Assembly (NCBI GenBank): GCA_021432635.1
Contig: MU270072.1
Location: 62,001 to 126,000 of the forward strand
Direction of reading: 5' to 3'
Length of the DNA: 64,000 bases
Source of the DNA: Thozetella sp. PMI_491
Lineage: Eukaryota; Ascomycota; Sordariomycetes; Chaetosphaeriales; Chaetosphaeriaceae
Shown here: positions 34,138 through 46,429 of the stretch, piece after piece
Layout: every line of letters begins with the position of its first letter
Position numbering within the stretch: position 1 is the stretch's first letter
Notes under the pieces: model-generated
What the model was told of the DNA's origin: nothing
Databases searched by the model: none
The model's input: the letters and a program-made list of their open reading frames with translations, nothing else
Translations under genes and position numbers: made by a program

Positions 34138-37100
34138 TCATTCCCAGGAAATAAATTCATCCTCCGGTAAGCTTTGGCGCGGAGCGGGCTCGTCCTCAAC
34201 GGTTACAGCTATCCCACCAGAAGGATCGTGCGATCTCAGCATTTCTGCAACATCGTAATGCCTGTTCGCGTCAGCCAATTCGATAGCTCGGGAGTACTAC
34301 CGGTAATTAGACCGTTCTAGGACACCTGAATCCAACAGAACTTTAACGGTGTCCAGTCGTCCCTTCTCTGCTGCTCCCTCTAGTGCTGTATTCCCCCCCA
34401 CCGTTTCTAATGCAGCGTCTATCTTCAGCCCTTCCTTGAAGAAGAGGCTTGCTATTCCCGCATACCCATGGACGCATGCAAGGTACAGAGCGTTAGCTCC
34501 CCTGGCCCCTACTGCTGGGGTTCCAATGATAGCTCCGGACCCTATGAGAAATTCGGCGATCTCGAAACTTCCGACCTCGGCCGCTTTCTGGATAGGAGTT
34601 CTGATGATCCCTCGCACTGCCGGCAGGTTGACATTCGATCCTCGTTGGACTAACAATTGGACGATCTCTATCTGGTGGTGTTGAATAGCAACGAGCATGG
34701 CAGTGCATAGCCCATCCTTGGTGTCCGATATGACTGCATCAATGTCTGTGATATGGTCTAGCATCATTCGAACCATGCTGATCCCAAATTGACTATAGTC
34801 GCTTTCCCCGCCGGAGAGCTCAATCGCATCCAGAAGCGGTGTTCCCGTAGGCGGGTAACCTGATTCTTCAGGCTTACCAAATAATAACGGCCTCGGGTCG
34901 TCCAGGTTCACCCAAGACAGAGACGGGAAGCGAATATTCCTTGACATAAGCTTCTGGACGAAATCCACTTCTCCGCACCTAACTGCATCTCTCATTACAG
35001 TAAAGCCATAGCCCCATTTCCCGCGGGGATATCTGCTACCGAATGAATCGATGAGAAGTTCGACCAGATGGGCGTTCTTCGAAACCATAGCCTCGGTGAG
35101 AGCACCATCATCTCCCGGATCGGCGCCATTAGACAGAAGCAACGCGGCCATATTACGGTCACCATTCTTGGATGCTGTTTCCAATGGCGAGGCGCCCTCT
35201 GCGACTCCAAAATTAGGGTCAGCGCCATAATTTAAGAGCAAGTTGACGAGCTCTCGGTCTCCGCGTTTGACAGCTGTTATGAGGGGGGTGGGCGTCTCCC
35301 AGGAAGGGCGTACAACATTCACCCGGGCGCCCGCTTGGATTAACTGCTGAATCACTTCGTGATCTCCATACTCGACTGCTGCTGGAAGCTCTATTGTACT
35401 GATAGAGATATCAGCAGCATCGAGGAGCTTTCGAATCAAAGCCTTATTTCGCATCTTTAGTGCCATAGGGAGTGGTTTTCGATATCTCGGCTGAGTAAAC
35501 AAATTCGTTTGATCGGAATAATTTACATCAGCACCGAGCTGGATCAATTCCAAAGCAAGCTCTTCCTCGTTCGACTCGATCGCCGATACTAGGCCGTGCC
35601 CGAGCATCCGTGAGCTAGGTGGTCCTCCCATGTGAAGAAGACGACGGGCAAGGGCGAAGTTCTTGACCTCGAATGCTGTCTTTAGGGCTAGCCGATACTT
35701 TTGGAGCGCCCCTATGTTTTTCAAAGCGCCGCTTTCCTCCATGAAGCGTATGAGCTCGGGGTTCTTACTCCGGATAGCCTCCGCAAATGGGGTTGAATCA
35801 AACGATGAAACGGAGTCTACAGCTGCTCCTCTGGCGACAAGAATGCGAACCAGCTCTACGCTGCCACTCTGGGCCGCCCAAGTCAAGGTATCCGGGGACA
35901 TTTCAAACTGTTTCGTTGCGAGAAGCATCTGGACCAACTTTGCATTTCCCCGCTGCGCCGATGAGTCAAGGAAACTCCTGTTCCTCTTTTCGTAAGTTCC
36001 GGGTCGACAAACACTGTCATGGTCGGTTCAAGATCCTGCTTGATGTATAAATGAGACAGAGGGTTAGATAGAACCGTTTCCCACGTTCTTGCGTACGCTT
36101 CGTTATCAACCATTTCCAAGGCTTTATGAAATATTCCGTCCTTGAAGATCTGCGCGTGCACCTCTGGACCACTTGATTGCACTAGGAGCTCGAAAAGCTC
36201 AGGCGTGTCGAACGATTCGTCATACTTGACGTGGCCCGGGCCTAAGTTCGCACCGGCGTGGATAAGCACCCTGGTCATCTCCAACCGAACTGCGGCCGGC
36301 TTCTCTTCTATCCCCTCGTGCCAATCTCCGGAGAAAATGGCACAGCTGATAGATCCACACGGCGGGAAGGCGAAGTGATATGCTCGTGTGAAAGTCTTGT
36401 TTACGTCAGCGCCATGCCGAATGAGCATTTGTAGCGTACCCAGGTGTCCTCGGAGGGCGGAAAGTTCAACCGCAGTATACTTGATCAGGTCATGGAAGTC
36501 CTTGGGAGCAAAAATAACTGCAGTATTAGGGTCGATACAGATATCCCCCGATAGGAAAATATCAAGGCCGCCAGTGTCGCCGGCATCGATTACGCACTGA
36601 AAGAGTTGCTGGAGGAGTGTCTCAGCCGTGCGGCCGGTGAACAGGCGGACAAAGCGGGAGATATCAGCAGATACCTTTCCTTTCAAGAAGTCCCATATTT
36701 GCCGATAGGAGATGGTATGCATGCCGGCGAAATTATTGGCCACTCCGAATAGCAGAAGCCTGGCGTATGCCGAGTTGAAATCGTCGGATTTCTGGATAGT
36801 CGTCGCTGAACTTTGCTTAGAAGATCCAGGCGCCCGTCCTGTGAACAAGGCTGATGGCAACAAAGCCTGGAATAGACTGGATGGAAGTAACAGGGTAGTA
36901 GAGTCCTGGGTCTGAGCAGAGATGTCGACTGAGACGGTTATATCTCCAAGGAAAGTATGCGGAGCTAGACCGGGCCGGTCGCTGATGCTCAATAGGTGAG
37001 GGTTGATGTACGGTATGTGAATGGGAGACGGTCTTCTTGGCACGACTTTGTTGAGTTAACTTGAGTTACGATGACGAATATATGCAAACGCACCACTTTT

Positions 37101-37700
37101 TTTGAGAGCATCGATTAAGCGTGCTGTGGGTAGGTCGGGACTTGCGACTCGTCCAATTTCGCTGGCTGGGGGGGTCCGAAGACGAAATCCGGGAGGGAGG
37201 GATCGATCTTGCCATGTGCCTGACAAATCAGTATACAAGCGAAAGACGTGATAACTGAACATAAAGTTGCATCAGATTTCTTACTTTGCTGAGAGTTTCC
37301 TGGAGCAGAGACGGCGCCATATCGGGATATTGCACGTTGAACAGCCGCTTCAGGAACCAGCTGCCCTTTGAAGTATACTGCGGTGTTTTTCCCCGACTCA
37401 CTACGATAGTGTAAGTGTGTCGACAGCGCCCTCCATTGGCTTCTACTGTGGTACTTTTTCATGTTCCACTTCTTGAACCTTGTTTCGTATTGAGATTTGC
37501 TGCGGTGGCGTTGAGAATAAACAGCAGGGTGGGTCTTCTTTATTATAGACGTACCTAGCGCGAAAACCATGGTCTCTTGACATGATGTCCATCACCTCCC
37601 CGAGGGGTTTATCTTCGACGACATATAGTTGCTTAATTTTACCCTCGTAGAGGCTCCAGTCCGTGTCTCTCAGGCGCCGCTTAGGTACGGAGCTAGACAT
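34138..37700 (-). pseudogene. Clr5-domain ankyrin-repeat protein, broken paralogue
   Basis: The start at 37700 gives MSSSVPKRRLRDTDWSLYEG and a Clr5 domain (IKQLYVVEDKPLGEVMDIMS, then SKSQYETRFKKWNMKK across an intron near 37497-37553). Next come the linker SLPPGFRLRTPP and a long ankyrin region. The exon arrangement matches the intact neighbour at 38168-41711. Two lesions break it. One frameshift near 35985-35995 lies between VDPELTK and RNRSFLDSSAQRGNAKL. One in-frame TAG near 34309 follows SNYR, where the paralogue has Gln, and beyond it the frame stays open (YSRAIELADANRHYDVAEML) to TGA at 34138. Clr5-ankyrin proteins are a fungal family of likely regulatory or scaffold role. Confidence 0.8.
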
Positions 37701-38167
37701 GACTACTCTAGAGCGCCTTGACCTAAGGCACAAGATTGTAATCGGGTTTGAGCCGCTGGCGATAGATTGTTTTCTGTTCAAAATAGTTGTGTGCCGATCG
37801 TATGTTAAAGTTACCTTCCTTCTCCGCACAAGTTCCCGATGACTTGGGTTGTTGTGAGGCGAGGCAAATTTCTTGCACCGCCACGTCAGCCCAAACTGCA
37901 CTTTCTAAGGACCCCCAGGGTATGCATAGTGAAATTCGATAGCCTCCATTCTAGAAGTTGCACACTTGTAAGAGTTGAGATTACTTCTGGCTATAACTAT
38001 ATTAGGTACACTGCACTGGATAGGTGGTCTACGCTCTGCGTAGCTCAACGCCCCCAAGCATGGCACTCTGTCAGTAGGATCGGCTAGCCTGTAGCGCGTA
38101 TTTTTGGACCCCTCAAGTGATAGGGCAAGCTACTATCCCTAAAGAGCGAATGAAGGCATGGTAAGCC
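37701..38167. other. Intergenic region
   Basis: 470 bp between the two tandem Clr5-ankyrin genes. It must hold the promoter of the broken copy and the terminator of the intact one. I see no distinct motif. Confidence 0.45.
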
Positions 38168-41100
38168 TCATGTAGAATCTACACCATCCCATAAGATAAA
38201 CTCGTCAATGAAGCCTTCATTTAGATATGACATGCTGGGTGCATGACTCAATTGACCGCCGACTGCGCCTGTTGATGCGTTGTCGGTGTCATAGGACTTA
38301 AGCAGATCAACGACAGCAAAGTGCCCATTGTCACTAGCTCGGCGGAGAGCCTGCTCGTATTGTGAGCGATACGGCCCATCGATGCGGGCGCCAAAGTTTC
38401 GCAGCAGCTGCACCATGTCAAGGCGACCATGTTCGGCAGCTCCCTCCAGCGCAGTTCTCCCGTCAAGCAGGGCCGCTGGTGCGTTTGGATCCGCGCCTTC
38501 CCGTAGTAGTCGGTCAGCTATCCCAACGAACCCGTGTACAGCGGCAAACTGCAGGGCAGTTGCGCCTCCCGTTCCCGCGGCTGGCGCGTTTATGTCAGCA
38601 CCAAGGTTGATCAGGTATTCGAGGATCTTGTAGGCGCCAACCTCCGCTGCCTTTTGGAGGGCGGTTCTTTTGACGCCCCTGGTTGGCCGGGCATTAATGT
38701 CGGCCCCCCTGTCGATCAGGAGTCGGACTTTGTCGAGCTGCCTGGCCCCGATGGCGACTAGTAGGGCAGTCTCGGACACATATATCCTAGCTCGGCCTTT
38801 CTCGACTAGAATTCTTATCCTCTTGATGACGGCGCTCAGATCTAGACCTGCATCGAGCATCATGCGCACCATATTGAGACTATCGACACTTTCTTCCTCG
38901 ATGGCATCAGCCAGAGGCGTCTGCAGGCACCCATTCAGGAACGCTTGCGCGGGGTCATCCTCCATTACGTGGGCGTTCCATGACAGACTTTTAAATATGA
39001 TATTGCTAGCGAGCAGTCGTTTGACCAAGCCAGCGTTCCCGTCCTTAACCGCTTTTTTCATCACCTCAAGACCGAACGTCCCTTTGCCGCGGGGGTACTT
39101 TCGGGCAAAGTCATCTAAGATTAGCCCGATAAGGCTCTCGTCTCCAGAAGACACTGCTGTGGTTAACGCTTTGGTGTCTGCGGGGTCTGCTCCGATGGAA
39201 AGGAGGAAAGAAATGGTTTGTGGATCTCCGCGTGAAACTGCGATGCTGAGAGGCGTCCTGCCCCCTGGTTGGGAGGAGTCAACAGAAACCCCATACTGCA
39301 GCAGGAGATTGACCATCCCCATGTCACCGCGCATAAGGGCTGTATCGATGGCTCTTGTGGGATAGTATTCACCTGCTGTCGGGGTGCCGGCCAATATCAG
39401 ATCCTTCACAAGGGACTGATCTCCGCACTCAATCGCCATTTCCAGAAGGCCGGGAGCCTCGAGCGATACATCCACTAAAATATCAGGAGATTCCAGAAGA
39501 ATCCGGACCATGTCTGCATTCTTGCTCTTCAGCGCAAGCACCAAAGGTTGCTCTATGAGTCCGTCCACGTAGTGAAATCGTCGTTCCCTCTGCGCCGGGT
39601 GATAGTTGACATTGGCTCCAGCATTGATGAGTCTTAGAGCCAAAGAGACGTCATTGTAACGGATTGCGGCCATCAATCCCTGGCTCTGCAATAGAGGTTC
39701 CTGGGGCAGCTCGTCTCCTACGAGCCTCGCAGCCATGGTAAAATTGCCAACATCGTAGCATGCCTCTAAGGCTGCGTCTCGATGTCGCTCTGTCATCTCG
39801 CTCCACGCGCCAACCTCCTCGAGAAGCTCGAGAATCGTTTCGTTTCGGTGCCAAATAGCTTCTGCAAATAGCGTCGTTCCTCGCGTCGTGAAGCCATGAG
39901 GATCTGCTCCCTGCTCCAGAAGAAAGCGCATCATTTCGACATTCTGGCTGCTGATGGCGAGGGATAGGGAATTGAGCGTGAGAGAAAAACTGTCAGTGCT
40001 TAGCAGCAATTGGAGTAGTTGCACGTGTCCTTGGGCGATAGCACTCCCGCATAATCCGTCAGGATTCCGGGGGTTAAATTCTTCCCGGAGGGTGCTGCCA
40101 AGCCCGGACCGGGAAACGATGTCCTGGAATATGAGCAACGCCGTGTCATCATCCACAACCCTGATGCAATGATCTAACACTCCTTCTTTTAGGCAAATAG
40201 CATGCTGCTCCGAGCTTGCGGCGCTAAGAAGTAGTCGAAGGGTATCCTGACATTTCGCGGATTGATAATCAATCACTCGCGGGTCCACACTCGCCCCAGC
40301 GCTAACCAGCATTTTGGCGATGATATAAAGCAAATCAGGGTCTCCTTGCAATCCGTTTGGAAGTTTAATGTTCTGCTGTGAGATAGCAGAAGCCAGGGCA
40401 CCTCGCTTTCGAGACCGCGCAACAGCAGGATCTAGTAGGCTGGGATCCGAAAAGGACAGGTTGACATCCGCATGGTAGCGCAGAAGCATCTTGACTACTT
40501 CCACTTGCCTTAACCCCGAAGCCAACTCAATAGCGGTTACATTTGCGTCAATCCCGTCCCTGCAGACAACTTTGTTTGGATCAATAAGAACCTCTGGAGT
40601 GCGCAGAAATAGTTCGACTCCGTCCGCATCTCCAGCCTCGAGTGCGCACTGAAAAAGCTTCTCGGCTAGTGCTTTGGTTATGGGACCGGGGAATAGTTGA
40701 ATAAAGGGCACGAGGTAAATACCCGCTTCCACTTTTACAAATTCCCAGACATTTGAGTAGGAAATCCCATGCATCCCGGGGAAATTGTTTGCTATGCCGA
40801 ATATGAGCAATCTAGCATATGGTGTGTGAAAGACTTGACTCCGTCGCAGTGTCCCGGACGAGCTGGGGACACTGTGCCGCGCACCGACGTCGGCCAGGAG
40901 ACGTGGGGGCAGCACAGCTTCAAGGATGAGAAACGGAACTCCGATGGCTGGACGAAGTACTGGGTGTATGTCAACCGCGGGATACTCCTGCATTTCGACT
41001 TCGCTACATAGCGTTTCCGAGGCGTCGAAAACCTCCCGTTCGCCGCTAAGTAGGCGCCGGGGGTTGATGTATAATGAGCTGGGCATTGAAGAAGACTTAG

Positions 41101-41711
41101 GAGACACCGGAATAGCAAATACTTTCTCTGTGGGAAGAGATAGGTGCTGCATAGTCCTTTTTGGAGGCGGCGAGCGAAGGCGAAACCCAGGAGGTAGTCT
41201 AAGACGGGAGCCTAAGTGAATCAGGATCACGGCTGATCAGCGGTTATCCAGCCGTCACACATTGATGCCGCGTACCTTGCTGGTGTCGTTGGAGGAACAA
41301 AATCCTCCTATGCCTAGCGGTCTCCCTTTGAACGGTGACAGAAGGTATCAATCGGCCTTCGAAGAAGACCTCAGTCTCTTTTCCAGCTTCCTGACGTTGC
41401 TGCAAATGCTGAGCTATGGCATCCCAGTCCATTCTTTTGTGATTCTTGAGGAGTTTCCATTTCTTGAAGCGCCGCTCATATTGCGACTTGCTGCGTCGTC
41501 ACCGTTAGTTTCGAGGTGGAGAGCGGACGGCCTGGGAAGTAGCGGGGAGCAAGATTTGGTACAACCTTGGGCAGAACTCGTTTTCCCTTGCCATGATCTC
41601 CATCACTTCGGTAAGGGTTTTGTCCTCTTCTATGTAAAGCCTCGTGATTTTTGCTTCTTGTTGACCCCAGTCGGTCTCACTTGGGCGGCTTCTGGGAGAC
41701 TGTGAAGCCAT
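38168..41711 (-). CDS. Clr5-domain ankyrin-repeat protein, intact
   Basis: Three exons (41711-41566, 41490-41276, 41211-38168) total 3405 nt and encode 1134 residues. The N-terminal Clr5 domain reads ETDWGQQEAKITRLYIEEDK, VMEIMARENEF and SQYERRFKKWKLLKNHK. A proline-rich linker LRLPPGFRLRSPPPKR follows, and then a helical region with YARLLIFGIANNFPGMHGIS. From about residue 330 to 1080 there are some 18-20 ankyrin repeats, for example GRTPLSIAVSRGDPQTISFL, GVKRTALQKAAEVGAYKILE and DGRTALEGAAEHGRLDMVQL. Clr5 domains are a fungal N-terminal module often joined to ankyrin or TPR arrays, with a regulatory role presumed. It is a tandem paralogue of 34138-37700 in the same orientation. Confidence 0.92.
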
Positions 41712-43028
41712 GATAGTATATAAATCGTGCTAACAGAGATCGTTGTCAGGTTGCTAAATGGGGTTATTCGGCGCGCAGGCTCGGGCAGCGGCGGGGGAGA
41801 AGTCCACGCGCAGTGTCCTGAAAGCATCTCCACGAGGGGATAAAAAAACTGAAAGTGCAGATTTCTGGGCCAACCCGAGCTACGTACATGCTGCCTACCA
41901 AACCGTCTACGTAGTACAGCCCAAAGCTGATGTCACGTGTAACAATGCCCGTGGAACAAACCCAATTCTTTCGCGCTTGCCTACTGGAACTTATCATTAA
42001 AAGGTGAGAGGATACTAGAAATATGCAGTTTCCAATTCAAGAGTGCAATATCACGAAGAACTGATCGCAGCCTCATGGCACATGGTCCCCGTTGAGCCTC
42101 CACAACCTAGGCGCCGACGTCAGCGTTCCACCTGTCGGCTACCGCGGTGCTACGGCTATATAGAGTGTGTTTAAGTAGAAATAGCCAATTTGCTGCTGTG
42201 GAGCGGTGCCAATCCGAATGGGGCGCCATCACATTTTGACGATAAGACGGCGCTGGAGGATGCAGCTGAAAATGGCCGTCTTGGCGCCATGGCCTTTTGT
42301 GAAGTAACGGGGTGAGCATTGGCGGCTAGTATGATGCGCATTAGCTCTCTAGACTAAAGCTAGAGACATTACTTCTATACTACTGAGAAGCTGAGAAGCC
42401 GAAGCAGCTTCTTCTGGTGTGAACGAGGTGTGCTATCCGTCTCCCCTCCTTTCATAAAGCCGCGCAATTCAGAGATTGCCGAGCTGCTTGACAGTTCCCC
42501 AGTGAGTGGGCTGAAGGCAGCAAGGCAAATGCGACAAGATTAGCTACCGGGTCATGTTGCTAGTCCGCGCTGCGACCTCCATCCTCAGTACACACGCTCT
42601 GTAGCTGTGTGGACCTACATGCATCTGATTGGCCAACACAGAATCTCGTTTGTTGTGGGGCCGAAGTGGGCCATATCGGATTTTGATCGTAGCCATGGCA
42701 TCGGGACTCATGATCTGGCATCGCCACAAAATTTTAATTCAATTGGTGGAGAGATTCGGTGTGTTTCCTAGCCATGCGCGGCACGGAGCAGTTTTATGTG
42801 AGGGATACTGCAAGTGCCCGAACGAAAGCCCGGGCTCTCTGAATGCCTAGCCACAGAATGTATGCGACAAGAATTCTATATAAGAGGACTAATACTCGCG
42901 AGAGAGAACCTCGTCTTGCACCTTTGCATGTCATTCAACTGCCTCAAACTCTTACCTCCTCCATTACCCGTCCAAAATCACTTTTCCTGCTGCAGGTTAT
43001 CACTGCACTGGGCTCTACTCTCCATACC
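41712..43028. other. Intergenic region with an ankyrin fragment
   Basis: The promoter of the intact Clr5-ankyrin gene (leftward) and of the retropepsin-fold gene (rightward). The only recognisable content is the plus-strand ankyrin relic at about 42107-42310. Confidence 0.5.
42107..42310 (+). pseudogene. Third Clr5-ankyrin family fragment (relic)
   Basis: On the plus strand, LGADVSVPPVGYRGATA and then IANLLLWSGANPNGAPSHFD followed by DKTALEDAAENGRLGAMAF line up with two successive repeats of the intact gene (LGADINAPAAGTGGATALQF, IADRLLREGADPNAPAALLD, GRTALEGAAEHGRLDMVQL). The stretch between the two pieces contains stop codons and a changed frame, and nothing else of the gene survives. It is inverted relative to the two larger copies. 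Confidence 0.7.
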
Positions 43029-44066
43029 ATGGGAAACCTTCTAACACGTGTAGGACGGGTGCCATCGGCCCCGGTAGACCTTACGGAACCCGAGGGTCGA
43101 GCTCGAGGTTCCGCATTGTTCAGGCCAACAATGGCTGTTATCAAATCTTCTAAGCTCTCGGCAATATTCGGGCTTGACATCAAGAAACAAGTCAAGACAG
43201 ACGGCCCTGGCGCCTTGGCCGACGTGATCGGCTCTTGGGACGAGGAAGTCGCCAATGGTTCCGAGCTTCAGCTCGCTATACCACCCGTCCAAGGGTTCCT
43301 GGCCTCCGCTCGTCGCGTCATTGTCCGCCATGAATCGTACAACATGGCTCTTGAGCCCGACAATCTGCCTGTATCCGTCCTGGGGGGTGGGGCCCAGGAC
43401 CATACCATGGTACGCAAGACAAAACGGTGTTCAGTTACTATCAAGAGTCTGTTCTAATATTGAATCCAGGACTTCAACAGAGACATCAAGATTCTGGCAG
43501 CCGACGGCAGTTGGGCCCTTGCCACGGCCCTTCTTGACACGCAATGTCAAGTAGGAAACTGGATTTCTTGGCGGTTGGTGCAGCGTCTCGGGAAGCTATC
43601 TCAAATTTCCACCAATTTCACCCCCCCGCAGCTTGTCGAAGCAAGTGGACGGCCCATCCGTGCGTGCGGTGTGATTAAGCTCAACTGGAAATGGCAGCCC
43701 CGAGGAACGCGCACTCACGAATGCCAATTCTATGTCTTCCCGGGCTCCATGCATCTAGATGTCCTATTCGGGGTTGACTTTATTTTGTCTGAAAACCTCC
43801 TTCGGGTGGACGAGTCGGTTATTGTCCCACTCGTAGAGCACAAAAAGCCAAACAAGGGTACGCCATCTTGACTTGTTCACACCAAGTACCACCATTTAAG
43901 TGTGTCCTTCCTCTAACTTGCACTAGCCGAGAAGGCTGCTGTTGCTAGAGCAAAACAGCGGCAGCGGGAGGAGAAAGCGGCTCTGAAGGAGCGAAAAAGA
44001 CAGGCTAAGGAAAATGCATCTGAGCAAGGAGAGTCGTTCCAGGGGGGCGAGCAGCAGGGCAGCTGA
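43029..44066 (+). CDS. Retropepsin-fold fungal protein
   Basis: Three exons (43029-43409, 43470-43857, 43927-44066) total 909 nt and encode 302 residues. I chose the ATG at 43029 (MGNLLTRVGRVPSA), and an N-terminal MGN could be myristoylated. The central domain has the layout of a retropepsin-like aspartic protease fold: an LLDTQCQVGNWIS loop, VEASGRPIRACGVIKLNW, then FYVFPGSMHLDVLFGVDFI. The C-terminal exon is a Lys/Glu/Gln-rich coiled coil (KQRQREEKAALKERKRQAKE). Introns, lack of other retroelement domains and lack of flanking repeats point to a host gene. Fungi carry many such proteins of unknown role. It ends 25 bp from the stop of the convergent DUF6594 gene. Confidence 0.75.
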
Positions 44067-44091
44067 GGCTGCTTTGGGACACTATGCGAGA

Positions 44092-45115
44092 CTAGGACAC
44101 TGTGGCCGAACCTGTGCTGCCGACGAACACGACCTGGACCGCAGCCATTCTAGTGTGGTTAGACAAGGAGGGTAGCGTGGAGGATTATTTTGTGACGTAC
44201 GCAGCCGTAGCCGAGAAGATTTCAACCATTCTACCGTTGGTGAATACCCCTAGCCCAAACGAGAAGCTCACTGTAAATACGCCAATGACGACCAGCCGGG
44301 TTGTCATGCTTTCGATGAAGTATAGAACCACGATAGAACCTACAGGCACAAGTGAGGCAAGGGCAGTGCCCATCACTGCACTGAGCCGTGTTATGCTCTC
44401 CTGGGAGTATTCCACGGTGTTCTTGTGTATCTCTGATGGTTCCGGCTTCTACCGTCGGATCAGCAATTCGAGCCTATGGAAAGAAACCTTACACAAGGAA
44501 GATCCTTACCCTGAAGAATCGTCCAATCAGATGGTGGAACCTTCGGATCAGCTTGTTCGTGATAACCCGTGCAACCCATGTGTCGGGCTTAGTTGGCCGG
44601 AAGCACAGCAGCTCAGCTGCATCAAATTCTTCCCAGATGTCGCTGTCGGCACCAAGAAGGTATACATTGCCCATCGATGGGGACTTCATCCAAGTTCGTA
44701 GGAACTCAAAGTCTCGTTTATTAGGCGGCTCCATCTTTGCGATTAGGTGTTGACAACAAAGAGCTTGGTCTACACCCAGGCGGGGTCAGAACTGTTGGAT
44801 TGAGGTCCTAGGATACTTACTGTACTTGTCGAGCGTCTCTCTAATTTTAAGCATGGTATCCCACTGTGGACAATGTTGATTCTCTCCTGCTATCGGATCA
44901 CTTAGAGTTTGCCAGTCCCTTGCATAGATGGATCGTTCGAAGTGTCCTGATTCCGCGTCGGCCTTTGCTTGTTGTTGCAAGGTGTTTTCCAAGTTCGTTA
45001 GTTCTGCTTGTAGGTAAAGCAAGTTTAGTGCATTCAAAGCCCCAAATCGTCGGAATACTGTCGTTTCGGTATGGGCGCCCATTAAGGACGCGAGCCGAGA
45101 ATAGCCCTCAGGCAT
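44092..45115 (-). CDS. DUF6594-type membrane protein
   Basis: Four exons (45115-44821, 44763-44510, 44448-44201, 44149-44092) total 855 nt and encode 284 residues. The N-terminus has the family pattern MPEGYSRLASLMGAHTET, FRRFGALNALNLLYLQAEL, then YARDWQTLSDP. The C-terminal third has membrane helices SAVMGTALASLVPVGSIVVL and RLVVIGVFTVSFSFGLGVF and ends MAAVQVVFVGSTGS, which is typical of the family. The last two junctions had to be found by hand because the plain ORF stops early after SATAAY. Coiled-coil segments lie in the soluble part. Function is unknown, and some relatives are annotated as fungal N-terminal-repeat or HET-neighbour proteins. Confidence 0.85.
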
Positions 45116-45489
45116 ACCTAATGATTACTTTGCCGTTGTTGTACTATGTTTCTAGTAGTGATGGTGATGACCGGGAATACGGCGGTCATGTGGTCCTAAG
45201 ATATATTGTCCGAATAGATGGATAAGCCGCGAACGCCAAATTTTATCTGCGGTAATTATTATTATAGTGAGCTTGTTCCATTTTCAGTCGCAGCCTGATC
45301 TGCATCTGGACTCCTACTCCTCTCTCGGGCGCAGGCTGACTTGCACCTCATGCAGGCAGATTTGTGCCCAGCACAGCCCTCACAGAAAAGTGAAATTGAT
45401 CTTATACCTGATGCTTAATTGGACCATCTTCCATACCATCGGCCAACCAAATTACTAGGTCTTTGGCCGACCGGGCATTTACACGGCCG

Positions 45490-45925
45490 CGACTTGCCGC
45501 GCCTCACAATCCTCCGCCTTGAACTATATCGATCTGCATTTGTAGTCACGCTGTCTACTCGTCCTATCTCGAATCTGTTACGCTTCGTTGGCACCCGGCT
45601 GGAGATTAGGGAGCGTAGCTGATGGACTTCCGGAAAAGCGGCTCCGATCCATATGTGATGCTTTACGTTTCCATGCCGCCGTAATACCCACACGAAGGCG
45701 CGGACTTGTAACGGGTCTAAGGTGCTCAGAAGCCGAGATCGCGGTGTCAATGGTCGAGGGAAGACGCATCGAGGGCGGCGTCGCGCCGTGGGCTACGAAC
45801 TGATTAGCCCTCCCCCCTCCTTTTTCGTCTTGTGAGGTGAGGAAAATTCGTTGATGCCTGAGGCTCTGTAAGTCCTGACCATGGCCAGTCTTCACTGTTG
45901 GCCGCCTGATGGGCCATAGTCCCAA
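45490..45925 (-). repeat. Diverged repeat, copy B, with upstream open segment
   Basis: This is the partner of 31690-31850. The matching minus-strand frame extends upstream as an open stretch to 45925 and ends at SPSATLPNLQPGANEA. Beyond that the frame is interrupted. Differences from copy A include many C/T and G/A changes. Its identity is unknown. Confidence 0.55.
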
Positions 45926-46429
45926 TCCTTTTTCTCTTGCGAGAGTCGTTTACTTGCCTCCATCATGTGGTCTGGAGCAGTAGAGTCGCTGGAATTCGTC
46001 AGGGCAAGTCTGTGGGAAGCAATGTCTTGACGTAGCCTACCGCTACCGGTGTCCGGATCGGGGTATTTGGTCGAAATAGTTGGAGGTTTGACAGCCGGAG
46101 AAATTTTGAGAGAGATGATAACCTCGCCGCCCTTGTGTACTGGTTGTTCAGAATTGAGAGATCTGTTGCGAGGATCCAGTTCCTGCCCAAGTGATAAATG
46201 GAATGGAAATGGGCAAGTGAAGGTAAAGTGAGTCGGCGGCTAAGCAAACAGCCAGCAGAAATGCCCCGTAGGTGTTCCTCATTCTAAGGAGACACCCAGC
46301 CTTTACAAACCCAAAGAGTTCAGTCATCTCAAAATACGCGACACGGTCCGGTCAGAGCGACCACAGCACCCACTCTATAGCATATATTTCTTCTCGTACT
46401 TCCATTCTGTCGTCTAGATGACTCTCGGC

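Noticed and set aside
43029-44066. LTR-type element because of the retropepsin-like fold
   Set aside because: No reverse transcriptase, integrase or terminal repeats are seen. The gene is spliced and ends in a coiled coil, so a host gene is the better reading.
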